In this document: positions 7,620 to 16,334 of the stretch, one piece after another
Numbering within the stretch: the first letter of the stretch is position 1
Layout: each line of letters opens with the position of its first letter
Source: Pseudomonadota bacterium
GTDB taxonomy: Bacteria; Pseudomonadota; Gammaproteobacteria; Burkholderiales; Burkholderiaceae_C
DNA: 64,000 nt
Reading direction: 5' to 3'
NCBI GenBank assembly: GCA_018241325.1
Contig: JAFEEB010000001.1
Span: 1 to 64,000 of the forward strand
Translations under genes and position numbers: made by a program
The notes under the pieces: model-generated
What the model saw: the letters and a program-made list of their open reading frames with translations, nothing else
Told to the model about the DNA's origin: nothing
Databases searched by the model: none

Positions 7620-10005
7620 AGTCGGTGAAGCGGCTGGGGACAGGGGTGTCGGTGCGAAGCTGCTGGTAGTGGGGGATGCTGTTGCGCAAGCTGCGCAGCG
7701 GGCTCGAACCCAGTCGCGACAGCCCGACGAGCTCGAGCTGGAACATGATGCGCTTGGTGGAGGAGGTCAGCGAGCTGTTGACCTTCTCGAGCACCACGCG
7801 GCCGATCCAGCAGCCCGCATCGTATTCGAAGCCGAGCAGGCCCTCGACCACGCGCCGGTCGGGCATGCTGTAGTTCAGGCGGCCCACGCTGTACCACTGG
7901 CCGCTGCAACTGCCGCCGCCGCCCGAGCGCGTGGTGCCGAGCTCGCCGCGGCGCCCGGGGCCGCCGCCCAGGGGCCATTGCCAGCCCACGTCCAGCGACT
8001 TGGTGCCCAGATCGCGCTGCAGGCGATAGGCGGCGCTGAGGGTGCGAAACGCGCCGGGCGAATAGCGCGCCTGCACCGTGGTGCGGGTGGACTGGTGCGT
8101 CTCGCGGTTGTATTGCACCACGGTGTCGAAGGCCCAGCGCGGGTTCCAGTTGACGCCGGCGCCCAGCATGATGTCCGAGAGCCCGGCCGCGGCCGGCACG
8201 CCGCCGGGCAGCACCACCTGCTGCGGGCTGAAGCGATAGCGCTGCGCAATGCCCAGACGCACGGCCTCGGCGCCGGTTTGCGGGTCGAGCAGGCGGCTGG
8301 TGAGGCCGGCGGTGATGAGGTTGTTGTCGACGATGCGGTCGTTGCCGGCAAAGATGTTGTCGGCCCAGATGGTGGCGAAGTTGAAGTCGTACAGGCCGCT
8401 GTCGTAGTTGGGCAGGCTGTTCTGGTTGCGATACGGGGTGTAGACGTACTTCAGGCGCGGCTCCAGGGTTTGCGTGAAGCCGCGGCCGAAGTAGCGCGCG
8501 TCGCGCTCGAACACCAGGCCGCCGTCCAGGCTGGCGGTGGGCAGCGCGACGTTGGCGGCGGTGCGTCCGTCGGCCAGCGCGCTGTCGAACTGGTAGTGGC
8601 TGGCGTGGAACTGGATCTTGGGCGTGAAGAAGCCCCAGGGCCGCAGCATCGGCCGCGACAGCTGCCCCTGCACGACGCCGCGCTGCCCGTTGGGCTGGCC
8701 GGTCCAGAACGAATCGGCGCGAAAGCGCGTGTAGTCGGCGTCCAGCGCGTAGTCGAAACCCCGGTCGTTGGTGCGCCCCCAGTGGCCGGTCAGCTGCGGC
8801 AGGCGGTCGTAGGGCGGGACGATCGGGGCCGTCACGTCTTGCAGGGTCTGCCACTTGAGCGCGCGCAGCGCGGCCGAAAAATCGCCGTGCGACCAGGACA
8901 GGCCACCCTCGGTGGACAGCAAGCGCGTGGTCAGCGGCAGGCCGCGCTGGGTGAAGTCGCGCCAGTAGTCGTTGTCGCTCACGCGGTTGATGTTCAGGCC
9001 CACCCCGAGCGCGCCCAGCACGCCGATGCCGGTGTCGTAGGTGCCGTTGTGCCGCGTGAACAGGCCCCAGCGGTTGCGCTGGCGCAGGCGGTCGCCGGGC
9101 ATCAGGTCGCCGGCCACGCTGCCTTCGTAGTTGTTTTCCTTGTAGCGGAACTCGCCCGCCACATCGACCCCGCGGCGCGACATCACGGTGGGCGTGATCG
9201 TGGCGTCGCGGTTGGGCGCGATGTTCCAGTACCAGGGCACCGACAGGATCAGGCCGCTGGTGCTGTCCAGCCCCATGGTGGGCGGCAGCCAGCCCGACTG
9301 GCGCGCGTCGCTGAGCGGAAAGCGCATGGAGGGCACCGGCAGGATGGGCACACCCTTGAACTCCAGCACCGCGCCCTGCGCGCGGCCCACCTCGTCTTCC
9401 TGGTCCAGCTCCAGCTTGCTGGCGCGCAGGATCCAGTCGGGCATCCAGTCGGGCCCCGGACGCTCGCAGGTGGTGTAGTCGCCGCTCACGACGGTGGCGC
9501 GGTCGCTGTCGGCAAAGTCGATGCGCCGGGCCGTCCCGTGCCCGCCATTGGCCAGCAGGCGGTAGCTGGGTTGCAGCAGAAAGCCCGAAAACGCGTCCAC
9601 CTGCAACTGCCCCTCGGTGGCGGTGTAGCGGTTGCCCTGCGAGTTGACGCGCACGTGGCCGGTGGCGGTGGCGATGTCGGTGCTCTGGTCGTACACCAGC
9701 TTGTCGCCCCACACCGCCAGGCCCGGGCGGCGCAGCTCGGCATGGCCTTGCACGGTGGTGTCCAGCTCGGCGCGGCCGGTGATCTCGTCGCCCGAGACAA
9801 AGCTGGCCATGGGCTGGTTGCGAGGCACCTTCTCGGCCAGCATCGGCGTGGCGCGCAGAACCAGCGGCGCGTCCGGGGCCGGCGCGGGCGCCTGGGCCCA
9901 CGCGGCGCCCGCCAGGCAGGCCAGCGCGGCGGCGACGCCGGGCCGCAGGGCCGACGCTCGCCACATCAGGCCCTTGCGGTCATGGGAAATGGGGTGAACG
10001 GACAC
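7612..10005 (-). CDS. lptD: LPS-assembly outer membrane protein LptD
   Basis: The product is 797 residues, close to the usual length. A signal peptide (ending ...GAAWAQA) precedes the OstA/LptA-like N-terminal domain (GDEITGRAELDTTVQGHAEL, VYDQSTDIATATGHVRVNSQ) and the LptD C-terminal beta-barrel with many aromatic strand ends. LptD with LptE inserts lipopolysaccharide into the outer leaflet. It heads the lptD-surA-ksgA operon and is divergent from amgK with 49 bp between start codons. Confidence 0.95.
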   Translation of the reverse strand: MSVHPISHDRKGLMWRASALRPGVAAALACLAGAAWAQAPAPAPDAPLVLRATPMLAEKVPRNQPMASFVSGDEITGRAELDTTVQGHAELRRPGLAVWGDKLVYDQSTDIATATGHVRVNSQGNRYTATEGQLQVDAFSGFLLQPSYRLLANGGHGTARRIDFADSDRATVVSGDYTTCERPGPDWMPDWILRASKLELDQEDEVGRAQGAVLEFKGVPILPVPSMRFPLSDARQSGWLPPTMGLDSTSGLILSVPWYWNIAPNRDATITPTVMSRRGVDVAGEFRYKENNYEGSVAGDLMPGDRLRQRNRWGLFTRHNGTYDTGIGVLGALGVGLNINRVSDNDYWRDFTQRGLPLTTRLLSTEGGLSWSHGDFSAALRALKWQTLQDVTAPIVPPYDRLPQLTGHWGRTNDRGFDYALDADYTRFRADSFWTGQPNGQRGVVQGQLSRPMLRPWGFFTPKIQFHASHYQFDSALADGRTAANVALPTASLDGGLVFERDARYFGRGFTQTLEPRLKYVYTPYRNQNSLPNYDSGLYDFNFATIWADNIFAGNDRIVDNNLITAGLTSRLLDPQTGAEAVRLGIAQRYRFSPQQVVLPGGVPAAAGLSDIMLGAGVNWNPRWAFDTVVQYNRETHQSTRTTVQARYSPGAFRTLSAAYRLQRDLGTKSLDVGWQWPLGGGPGRRGELGTTRSGGGGSCSGQWYSVGRLNYSMPDRRVVEGLLGFEYDAGCWIGRVVLEKVNSSLTSSTKRIMFQLELVGLSRLGSSPLRSLRNSIPHYQQLRTDTPVPSRFTDYE

Positions 10006-10054
10006 AGGAGAAGAACGGGGTCGGCGCCGAGGCGCGCTCTAAAATCGATTATCC

Positions 10055-11146
10055 ATGAGCCTTGCACCGCCGCCTTCGACTTTACCCCCCCCGCTCTGGG
10101 CCGACCGGCAACGCCAACAGGCCTTCGAGGCCTGGCTGACCCGGCTGGCCGGGCCGCAGCGGCTCCAGCTCGCCACCGTGCGCGTGGCCTCGGCCGACGC
10201 CAGTTTTCGCCGCTACCTGCGCATCGACACGCAAGGCGGCGGCACGCGCATCGTCATGGACGCGCCGCCGGCGCACGAGAACTGCGCGCCCTTCGTGCAG
10301 GTCGCGCAGCTGATGCAGGGCGCGGGCCTGAAGGCGCCCGAGGTGCTCGATTGGGACGAGGCCCACGGCTTCATGCTGCTGAGCGACCTGGGCGCGCGCA
10401 CCATGATGGACGCCATCGACCGCGAGCACCCGCCGGCCAACCGCCCGCTGTACGAGCAGGCGCTGGACGCGTTGCTGTGCTGGCAGCAGGCCTCGCAAGC
10501 CGGCGTGCTGCCGCCCTACGACGAAGCCCTGCTGCGCCGCGAGTTGCAACTGTTTCCGGATTGGTACCTGGCGCGCCATCGAGGCGTTGCCGTGGAGGGC
10601 GCGCTGCGCGCGACCCTGGAGCAGACCTTCGATCTGATCGTGGCGCGCAATCTGGCCGCGCCCAGGGTCTATGTGCACCGCGACTTCATGCCCCGAAACC
10701 TGATGGTGGGCGAGGCCGGCGGCGCGCTCGGGGTGCTTGATTTTCAGGACGCGGTGCACGGCCCCATCACCTACGACATCGCCAGCCTGATGCGCGACGC
10801 CTTCCTGTCGTGGGACGAAGAGTTCGTGCTGGACATCACCATCCGCTATTGGGAGCGCGCCAGAAAGCTCGGCCTGATGGATTACGAAGACTGGGCCGTT
10901 GACTTCGGCAGCTTCTGGCGCGCGGTCGAATGGATGGGCCTGCAGCGCCATCTGAAGGTCGCCGGCATCTTTGCCCGCCTGACGCTGCGCGACGGCAAGC
11001 CCAAGTACCTGCAGGACGCGCCGCGCTTCATCGGCTACATCCGCCACACCGCGGCGCGCTACCGCGAGCTGACGCCGCTGCTGCGCCTGGTCGATCAGGT
11101 CGAGGGCACGGCCGCCGGGAGCGGCTGGGCGTTCGGGCGGGTGTAA
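10055..11146 (+). CDS. amgK: Phosphotransferase-fold sugar kinase, AmgK-like (cell-wall recycling)
   Basis: The product is 363 residues with the APH/choline-kinase fold. VYVHRDFMPRNLMV (catalytic Asp and Asn) and GVLDFQDAVHGP (Mg-binding DFQDA) are the APH catalytic and activation motifs. Family members next to lptD are anomeric N-acetylmuramate/N-acetylglucosamine kinases that feed muropeptide recycling in organisms lacking MurQ. The usual partner murU does not follow; a convergent marR gene begins 18 bp beyond the stop. A TAAAAT box ends about 10 bp before the ATG, which would give a very short or absent leader. The function is inferred from fold and position. Confidence 0.75.
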   Translation: MSLAPPPSTLPPPLWADRQRQQAFEAWLTRLAGPQRLQLATVRVASADASFRRYLRIDTQGGGTRIVMDAPPAHENCAPFVQVAQLMQGAGLKAPEVLDWDEAHGFMLLSDLGARTMMDAIDREHPPANRPLYEQALDALLCWQQASQAGVLPPYDEALLRRELQLFPDWYLARHRGVAVEGALRATLEQTFDLIVARNLAAPRVYVHRDFMPRNLMVGEAGGALGVLDFQDAVHGPITYDIASLMRDAFLSWDEEFVLDITIRYWERARKLGLMDYEDWAVDFGSFWRAVEWMGLQRHLKVAGIFARLTLRDGKPKYLQDAPRFIGYIRHTAARYRELTPLLRLVDQVEGTAAGSGWAFGRV

Positions 11147-11164
11147 CGGCCCGCGCCCCTGGCG

Positions 11165-11662
11165 TCAACGGGATTCGGGCAGATCGATGAGCTGGCGCAG
11201 CACGCGCATGAGCGTGCTGGCATTGCGCGCGCCCAGTGGCTGCAGGACGCGCTGCTGGTGCTGCAAGGCGCGCTGCACATAGCCGGCGGCAAGCGCCTGG
11301 CCCTTGGGCGTCAAGGCCACCAGCGTCTGGCGTCGATCCACCGGCGTGTCGCTGCGCCGCACCAGGCCCTGGCGCTCCATGCGCTGGATGATCTTGCTGA
11401 GCGTGGGCTGCTTGGTCAGCGTGATTTCGCTCAGCGCGCCGACGCTTTCATGCGGCACGCCCGACAGGCCCGCCAGGACGCGCCACTCGGTGACGGACAG
11501 GCCGCCCATCTGCACCTCGCCGTGAAACTGGCCCGACACCCGGCGGCTGGCCTGCGCCAGCAGATAGGCCAGGTAGTCGTCGATGAAGCGCGGCGGCGCG
11601 GCAGCCTGGGCGCCAGCGGGCGCGGCGCTGCGGCGAGGTCGGGACGGGGCGGAGCTTGGCAT
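11165..11662 (-). CDS. MarR-family transcriptional regulator
   Basis: The product is 165 residues with a Pro/Ala/Arg-rich N-terminus. The winged HTH spans about residues 55-118, with recognition helix TKQPTLSKIIQRMERQGLV and wing DRRQTLVALT. It is transcribed divergently from the dioxygenase operon that begins at 11.8 kb, and the 173 bp to the first small ORF contain both a promoter and an inverted repeat. MarR proteins in this position usually repress an aromatic-acid operon until a substrate or its CoA thioester binds. The ligand is unknown. Confidence 0.85.
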   Translation of the reverse strand: MPSSAPSRPRRSAAPAGAQAAAPPRFIDDYLAYLLAQASRRVSGQFHGEVQMGGLSVTEWRVLAGLSGVPHESVGALSEITLTKQPTLSKIIQRMERQGLVRRSDTPVDRRQTLVALTPKGQALAAGYVQRALQHQQRVLQPLGARNASTLMRVLRQLIDLPESR

Positions 11663-11737
11663 GGTCCGAGCATAGCGACAGTGCCCGCCATCAGGCCAAC
11701 CGCGTCGCCATCGATCGGTCGGGATCGCCTAGTGGTT

Positions 11738-11790
11738 TTCCATGATTTTTCATGAATTTCGTTGACATTTAAAGTGTTCGATCCTAAATT
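11738..11790 (+). promoter_or_regulatory. Promoter and likely MarR operator of the dioxygenase operon
   Basis: TTGACA (11762-11767) and TAAATT (11785-11790) are separated by exactly 17 bp, a good sigma-70 promoter for the + strand genes. Just upstream, TTCCATGA and TCATGAA (11738-11756) form an inverted repeat of the size bound by MarR dimers. The region is AT-rich compared with its surroundings. Operator assignment is inference. Confidence 0.6.
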
Positions 11791-11835
11791 TCAATCCCGC
11801 GCAGATTCATCGATACTGCGACTCAGGAGACCGAC

Positions 11836-11925
11836 ATGCCCGCGCCAGCATCAGGCAGCTTCACGCGCCCCGTCACGCAAGCCCCCGCCCGCCAACGCCC
11901 CCCGTCCAGCGGAGCACGGGCATGA
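11836..11925 (+). CDS. 29-residue leader ORF coupled to the reductase gene
   Basis: An ATG at 11836 with a strong ribosome site (CAGGAGACCGAC) opens a frame of 29 codons, rich in Pro, Ala and Arg. Its TGA overlaps the ATG of the reductase gene as ATGA. The reductase itself has no clear Shine-Dalgarno, so its translation may depend on this small frame. It could be a true microprotein, a leader that sets expression, or the remnant of a longer upstream gene. No homolog is recognised. Confidence 0.45.
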   Translation: MPAPASGSFTRPVTQAPARQRPPSSGARA

Positions 11926-12899
11926 CGACGCAGACGTGGACGGTGTCGGACGTTCGTGTCGAAACCCCGCTCATCCATCGCATCGGCCTGGTCGCGCCCC
12001 GCGGCGAGGCCTTGCCGCCGCTGGCCTCGGGCGCACACCTGCAAGTCATGGTGCCCGGCCTGCCCGAGCGGCGCTGCTACTCCATCGTCCACCTCACCGT
12101 CGCCGAGTCGCTGGACCCTGCACCGCGCACGCACTGGATCGCCGTGCGCCGCGAGGAGCCCAGCCGCGGCGGCTCCGTCTGGATGCACCAGCTCAAGGCG
12201 GGCGACGCCGTCACCGTGGGCGAGCCGCGCAACGAGTTTCCGCTGCACGCCGCGCACGCGGGTGACGGCCCCACCGTGCTGATTGCCGGCGGCGTGGGCA
12301 TCACGCCCATCGCCAGCCACGCGGCGGCGCTGACGGCGCAGGCGCGCCCCTTCGCTCTGCACTACAGCAGCCGCAGCCGCGACCACCTGGCCATGGTCGA
12401 TGCGCTGCAGGCTCTGTGCGGCCAGGCGCTGCACCTGCACGCGGACGACGAGGCCGACAGCCGGCTGGATCTCGCCGCCCTGCTGGACCGATACCGACCC
12501 AGCCAGCACCTGTATGTGTGCGGCCCCAAGGGCATGATCAACGCGGCCGTGGCCGCCGCCCGAGCACGCGGCTGGGCCGACGACCACGTGCACGTGGAGC
12601 TGTTCGTCGAGGCCGCCGCCCAGCAGGGCGATGCCGCCTTCGAGGTCGAGCTGCGCGCCTCGGGCATGACGCTGCAGGTGCCGGCCGACAAGACCATTCT
12701 CGAAGCCATGGAAGCCGCCGGCTGCGACCCGATGTTCGACTGCCGGCGTGGCGAGTGCGGGGTGTGCCAGGCCACCGTGCTCGAAGGCGTGCCCGATCAC
12801 CGCGACTACTTTCTGAGCGACAGCGAGCGCGCCTCGGGCCAGTTGATTCAGGTCTGCATCTCGCGCGCCAAGACCGCCCGCCTGGTGCTCGACCTGTAA
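11922..12899 (+). CDS. Dioxygenase reductase component (FNR-like domain plus C-terminal 2Fe-2S ferredoxin)
   Basis: The product is 325 residues in the phthalate dioxygenase reductase / VanB order: flavin domain (RCYSIVH), NAD domain (IAGGVGITPIASHAAAL, YVCGPKGMI), and a C-terminal plant-type ferredoxin with Cys at about 274, 279, 282 and 312 (CRRGECGVC). It passes electrons from NAD(P)H to the Rieske centre of the oxygenase coded directly downstream. It is the first full-length gene of the catabolic operon and is probably under MarR control. Confidence 0.9.
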   Translation: MTTQTWTVSDVRVETPLIHRIGLVAPRGEALPPLASGAHLQVMVPGLPERRCYSIVHLTVAESLDPAPRTHWIAVRREEPSRGGSVWMHQLKAGDAVTVGEPRNEFPLHAAHAGDGPTVLIAGGVGITPIASHAAALTAQARPFALHYSSRSRDHLAMVDALQALCGQALHLHADDEADSRLDLAALLDRYRPSQHLYVCGPKGMINAAVAAARARGWADDHVHVELFVEAAAQQGDAAFEVELRASGMTLQVPADKTILEAMEAAGCDPMFDCRRGECGVCQATVLEGVPDHRDYFLSDSERASGQLIQVCISRAKTARLVLDL

Positions 12900-12922
12900 A
12901 CATCATCGGCAAGGAGACACGC

Positions 12923-14266
12923 ATGAGCCGCTACGCCAACAACCCCGCTGCCATTCGCGCGCTGGTGCGCGAGGCCGAGGTGCACAAGGACACCTACATC
13001 GACGCCGAGCTGTTCGAGTTGGAGATGGAGCACCTGTTTGCCAACACCTGGGTCTACGTGGGCCACGCCAGCCAGGTGCCGAACAAGGGCGACTTCTACA
13101 CCACCACCGTCGGCACCGAGCCCGTGGTGATGGTGCGCCACAGCGACGACAGCATCCGCGTGCTGTTCAACCGCTGTCCGCACAAGGGCGTCAAGGTGGC
13201 GGCCGAAACCTGCGGCAATACCGGCAAGTTCTTTCGCTGCCCGTATCACGCCTGGACCTTCAAGACCGACGGCTCGCTGCTGTCGATTCCGCTCAAGAAG
13301 GGTTACGAGAACACCGGCCTCGAATGCTGCGAGGCCAGCGGCGGCATGGCCGCGGTGCAGGCCGTGCACGTGTACCGCGACTTCGTGTTCTGCCGCCTGA
13401 ACCCCGAGGGCGTGTCGTTCGACGCGTTCTTCGGCCAGTCGCTGTCCACCATCGACAACATGGTCGATCGCTCGCCCGAAGGCAAGCTGCAAGTCGTCGG
13501 TGGCGTGCTGCGCTACATCAACCGCTGCAACTGGAAGATGCTGGTGGACAACCAGACCGACACCACCCATCCCATGGTGGCGCACGAGTCGTCGGCTGGC
13601 ACGGCGGCTGCGGCCTGGGCCAAGGCGCCGCCGGGCACGCCCAAGCCGATGGCAGTGGAGGTGTTCACGCCCTTCGTCAGCCCCTACGAATTCTTCGAGG
13701 AGATGGGCATCCGCGTCTGGCCCAACGGCCACGGCCATACCGGCGTGGGCAAGTCCATCCACTCCGACTACTCGGACATCCCCGGCTACCAGGAGGCCAT
13801 GGTGGCCGCCTACGGCGAGGAGCGTGCCCACGCCATCCTGAGCGAGAACCGGCACAACACCATCTACTTCCCCAACCTGACCATGAAGGGCCCCGTGCAG
13901 ACCATGCGCGTGTTCAAGCCCATCGCCGTGGACAAAACCCTGGTGGAGTCCTGGACCTTCCGCCTGGTGGGCGCGCCCGACCTGCTGCTGGAGCGCACGC
14001 TGATGTACAACCGCCTGATCAACGCCCCCACCTCGGTGGTGGCCCACGACGACACCGAGGTGTACGAGCGCGCGCAGGAGGCCCTGCAAAGCCGCGGCCG
14101 CGACTGGATGAACCTGTGCCGCCTGTACGACGCGGGCGAGCCGCGCGACGCGGCGCACTTCGAGACCAACGGCACCAACGAGCTGCAGATGCGCAACCAG
14201 ATGCGCGCCTGGGCCCATTACATGACCGTCGGCATGAGCGAGCAGCCCCAAGGGAGCGCGGCATGA
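12923..14266 (+). CDS. Aromatic-ring-hydroxylating dioxygenase, large (alpha) subunit
   Basis: The product is 447 residues from the ATG at 12923, preceded by AAGGAGA. The Rieske 2Fe-2S ligands are C85-x-H87 and C106-x2-H109. The mononuclear iron site shows DNQTDTTHPMVAH (Asp213, His216, His221), with a third carboxylate expected further on. The sequence is of the benzoate/anthranilate-like group rather than a named enzyme I can identify, so the substrate is unknown, but an aromatic acid is likely. Its last codon overlaps the beta subunit start (ATGA), as usual for a hetero-oligomeric oxygenase. Confidence 0.9.
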   Translation: MSRYANNPAAIRALVREAEVHKDTYIDAELFELEMEHLFANTWVYVGHASQVPNKGDFYTTTVGTEPVVMVRHSDDSIRVLFNRCPHKGVKVAAETCGNTGKFFRCPYHAWTFKTDGSLLSIPLKKGYENTGLECCEASGGMAAVQAVHVYRDFVFCRLNPEGVSFDAFFGQSLSTIDNMVDRSPEGKLQVVGGVLRYINRCNWKMLVDNQTDTTHPMVAHESSAGTAAAAWAKAPPGTPKPMAVEVFTPFVSPYEFFEEMGIRVWPNGHGHTGVGKSIHSDYSDIPGYQEAMVAAYGEERAHAILSENRHNTIYFPNLTMKGPVQTMRVFKPIAVDKTLVESWTFRLVGAPDLLLERTLMYNRLINAPTSVVAHDDTEVYERAQEALQSRGRDWMNLCRLYDAGEPRDAAHFETNGTNELQMRNQMRAWAHYMTVGMSEQPQGSAA

Positions 14267-14745
14267 ACCCGATCACCGACGCCCAGCTCATCGACTTCAT
14301 CTACCGCGAAGCCGAGCTGATCGATGCGCTGCAACTGCAAGACTGGGAAGCGCTGTTCACCGACGATGGCCACTACTGGATGCCGCTCACGCACGGCCAG
14401 ACCGATCCCATCTTGCAGGGCTCGCTGATGTACGAGGACAAGATGCTGCTGAAGATTCGCGTCGAGCGCTTCTTCGGCAAGCGCACCTTCTCGCAGCAGC
14501 CGCATACCCGCTGCCACCACCTGCTGCAGGCGCCGCGCGTCATCGCGCGCGACGACGCAGCCGGGACCTACACCTGCCGCACGGCGTTTCACTACGTCGA
14601 GACGCGGGTGGACGAGCAATCGCTGTTTGCGGGCTGGGCCACGCACGAGCTGGTGCAGGTCGATGGTGCGCTGCGCATCCGGCTCAAGCGCGTCGATCTG
14701 CTCAACTGCGACGCCGCCCTGCCCAACATCCAGCTCTTCATGTGA
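14263..14745 (+). CDS. Aromatic-ring-hydroxylating dioxygenase, small (beta) subunit
   Basis: The product is 160 residues with the SnoaL/NTF2-like beta-subunit fold. The opening DFIYREAELIDALQLQDWEALFTDDGHYWMPL is characteristic of the ring_hydroxyl_B family. Its role is structural: it holds the alpha3beta3 assembly together. It overlaps the alpha gene by four bases and is followed by the ligase gene after seven bases. Confidence 0.9.
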   Translation: MNPITDAQLIDFIYREAELIDALQLQDWEALFTDDGHYWMPLTHGQTDPILQGSLMYEDKMLLKIRVERFFGKRTFSQQPHTRCHHLLQAPRVIARDDAAGTYTCRTAFHYVETRVDEQSLFAGWATHELVQVDGALRIRLKRVDLLNCDAALPNIQLFM

Positions 14746-14752
14746 GCGCCGC

Positions 14753-16333
14753 GTGACCGACGCCATCGCCTCCTTCGCCGCCGCCGAGCGCACCCTGCCC
14801 GCCATGCTGGCGCGTCAGTGCGCCCGCTTTGCCGAGCGCACCCTGCTGGCCACCGAGGACACGCGCTGGAGCTATGCCCAGACGCTGGACGTGGCCCAGC
14901 GCATGGGCGCGCTGGTGCAGGCCCACGGCATCGCGCGCGGCGACCGCGTGGCGCTGATGTGCGGCAACCGGCCCGAATTTGTGCAGGTGTTTCTGGGCTG
15001 CGCCTGGATCGGCGCCATCACGGTGCCCATCAACACCGCCGCACGCGGCGCCAACCTGCGCCACATCCTGGCCAACTCGGGCGCGCGCCTGTTCATCGGC
15101 GAGACCGAGACCCTGCCCGCGCTGCAAGCGCTCGATGATCGCGCGGCGCTGCCGCTGGAGCGCGTCTGGAGCATCGATGCCTGCGCCGATGCCGCGGTCG
15201 AGCCCATGCCCGTGCTGGGCGATGCCCGGGCCGACGCCGCCGCGCTGGAGCCGGGCGACACCCTGGCCATCCTCTACACCTCGGGTACCACGGGCCTGTC
15301 CAAGGGCGTGTGCTGCCCGCACGCGCAGTACTACTGGTGGAGCCGCTATTCCAGCCAACTGCTGGGTCTGCGCGATGCCGACGTGCTGCTCACCACCTTG
15401 CCGCTGTTTCATACCAACGCGCTCAACGCCTTTTTTCAGGCGCTGCTCACCGGCTCCACGCTGGTGGTGCAAAAGCGCTTTTCGGCCTCCGACTTCTGGC
15501 CGGCGCTGGTGCGCCACCAGGCCACCGTCACCTACGTGCTGGGCGCCATGGTGCCCATCCTGCTGTCGCGCGAGCCATCGCCCGCCGACCGCGCGCACCG
15601 CGTGCGCATCGCCCTGGCGCCGGCCATCCCCACGCGCTTTCACGACACCTTCAGCCAGCGCTTTGGCATGGCTTTGCTCGACGGCTACGGCTCGACCGAG
15701 AGCAATTTCGTCATCGGCCTGGATGCCAAGCAAAAGCCCGGCAGCATGGGCCGCGTGGTGCCGGGCTTTCAGGCCCGCGTGGCCGACGACTTCGACGATG
15801 AATTGCCCGACGGCACGGCGGGCGAGCTGCTGCTGCGCGCCGACGAACCCTTTGCCTTTGCCTCCGGCTACTTCGGCATGCCCGACAAGACGGTGGAGAC
15901 CTGGCGCAACCTGTGGTTCCACACGGGCGACCGGGTGGTGCGCGACGCCGACGGCTTCTACACCTTTCTCGACCGCCTGAAAGACGCCATCCGCCGCCGC
16001 GGCGAGAACATCTCGTCCTACGAGGTCGAGCAGGTGCTGCTCAGTCACCCCGCCGTGGCGCTGGCCGCCGTGTTTCCGGTGCAAAGCGAGCTGGCCGAGG
16101 ACGAGGTCATGGCCGCCCTGGTGCCCCGCGAGGGCATGGCGCTGGACCCGGTGGAGCTGATCCGCTTTTGCGAGCCGCGCATGGCCTATTTCGCCGTGCC
16201 GCGCTTCCTGGAGTTCATGGACGCCCTGCCCTCCACCGAGAACGGCAAGATCCAGAAGTTCAAGCTGCGCGAGCGCGGCGTGACCCCCGCCACCTGGGAC
16301 CGCGAGGCGGCCGGCATCATCGTCAAGCGTTGA
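14753..16333 (+). CDS. AMP-forming acyl-CoA synthetase (aromatic/alkyl acid CoA ligase)
   Basis: The GTG at 14753 gives 526 residues and avoids a long overlap with the beta subunit. ANL-superfamily motifs are complete: P-loop LYTSGTTGLSKG, GYGSTES, the hinge DRLKDAIRRRGENISSYEVE and the C-terminal catalytic Lys in ENGKIQKFKLR. It activates a carboxylic acid to its CoA thioester via an adenylate. The closest feel is the crotonobetaine/carnitine-CoA ligase-like subgroup. Its place between the dioxygenase and the thiolase-like gene suggests CoA activation of the substrate or of a ring-derived acid. Confidence 0.85.
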   Translation: MTDAIASFAAAERTLPAMLARQCARFAERTLLATEDTRWSYAQTLDVAQRMGALVQAHGIARGDRVALMCGNRPEFVQVFLGCAWIGAITVPINTAARGANLRHILANSGARLFIGETETLPALQALDDRAALPLERVWSIDACADAAVEPMPVLGDARADAAALEPGDTLAILYTSGTTGLSKGVCCPHAQYYWWSRYSSQLLGLRDADVLLTTLPLFHTNALNAFFQALLTGSTLVVQKRFSASDFWPALVRHQATVTYVLGAMVPILLSREPSPADRAHRVRIALAPAIPTRFHDTFSQRFGMALLDGYGSTESNFVIGLDAKQKPGSMGRVVPGFQARVADDFDDELPDGTAGELLLRADEPFAFASGYFGMPDKTVETWRNLWFHTGDRVVRDADGFYTFLDRLKDAIRRRGENISSYEVEQVLLSHPAVALAAVFPVQSELAEDEVMAALVPREGMALDPVELIRFCEPRMAYFAVPRFLEFMDALPSTENGKIQKFKLRERGVTPATWDREAAGIIVKR

Positions 16334-16334
16334 G

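Noticed and set aside
4989..10740. Very long + strand ORFs (879 and 1123 codons) opposite ksgA, surA and lptD
   Set aside because: They are antisense shadows created by high GC; the minus-strand genes carry complete family motifs.
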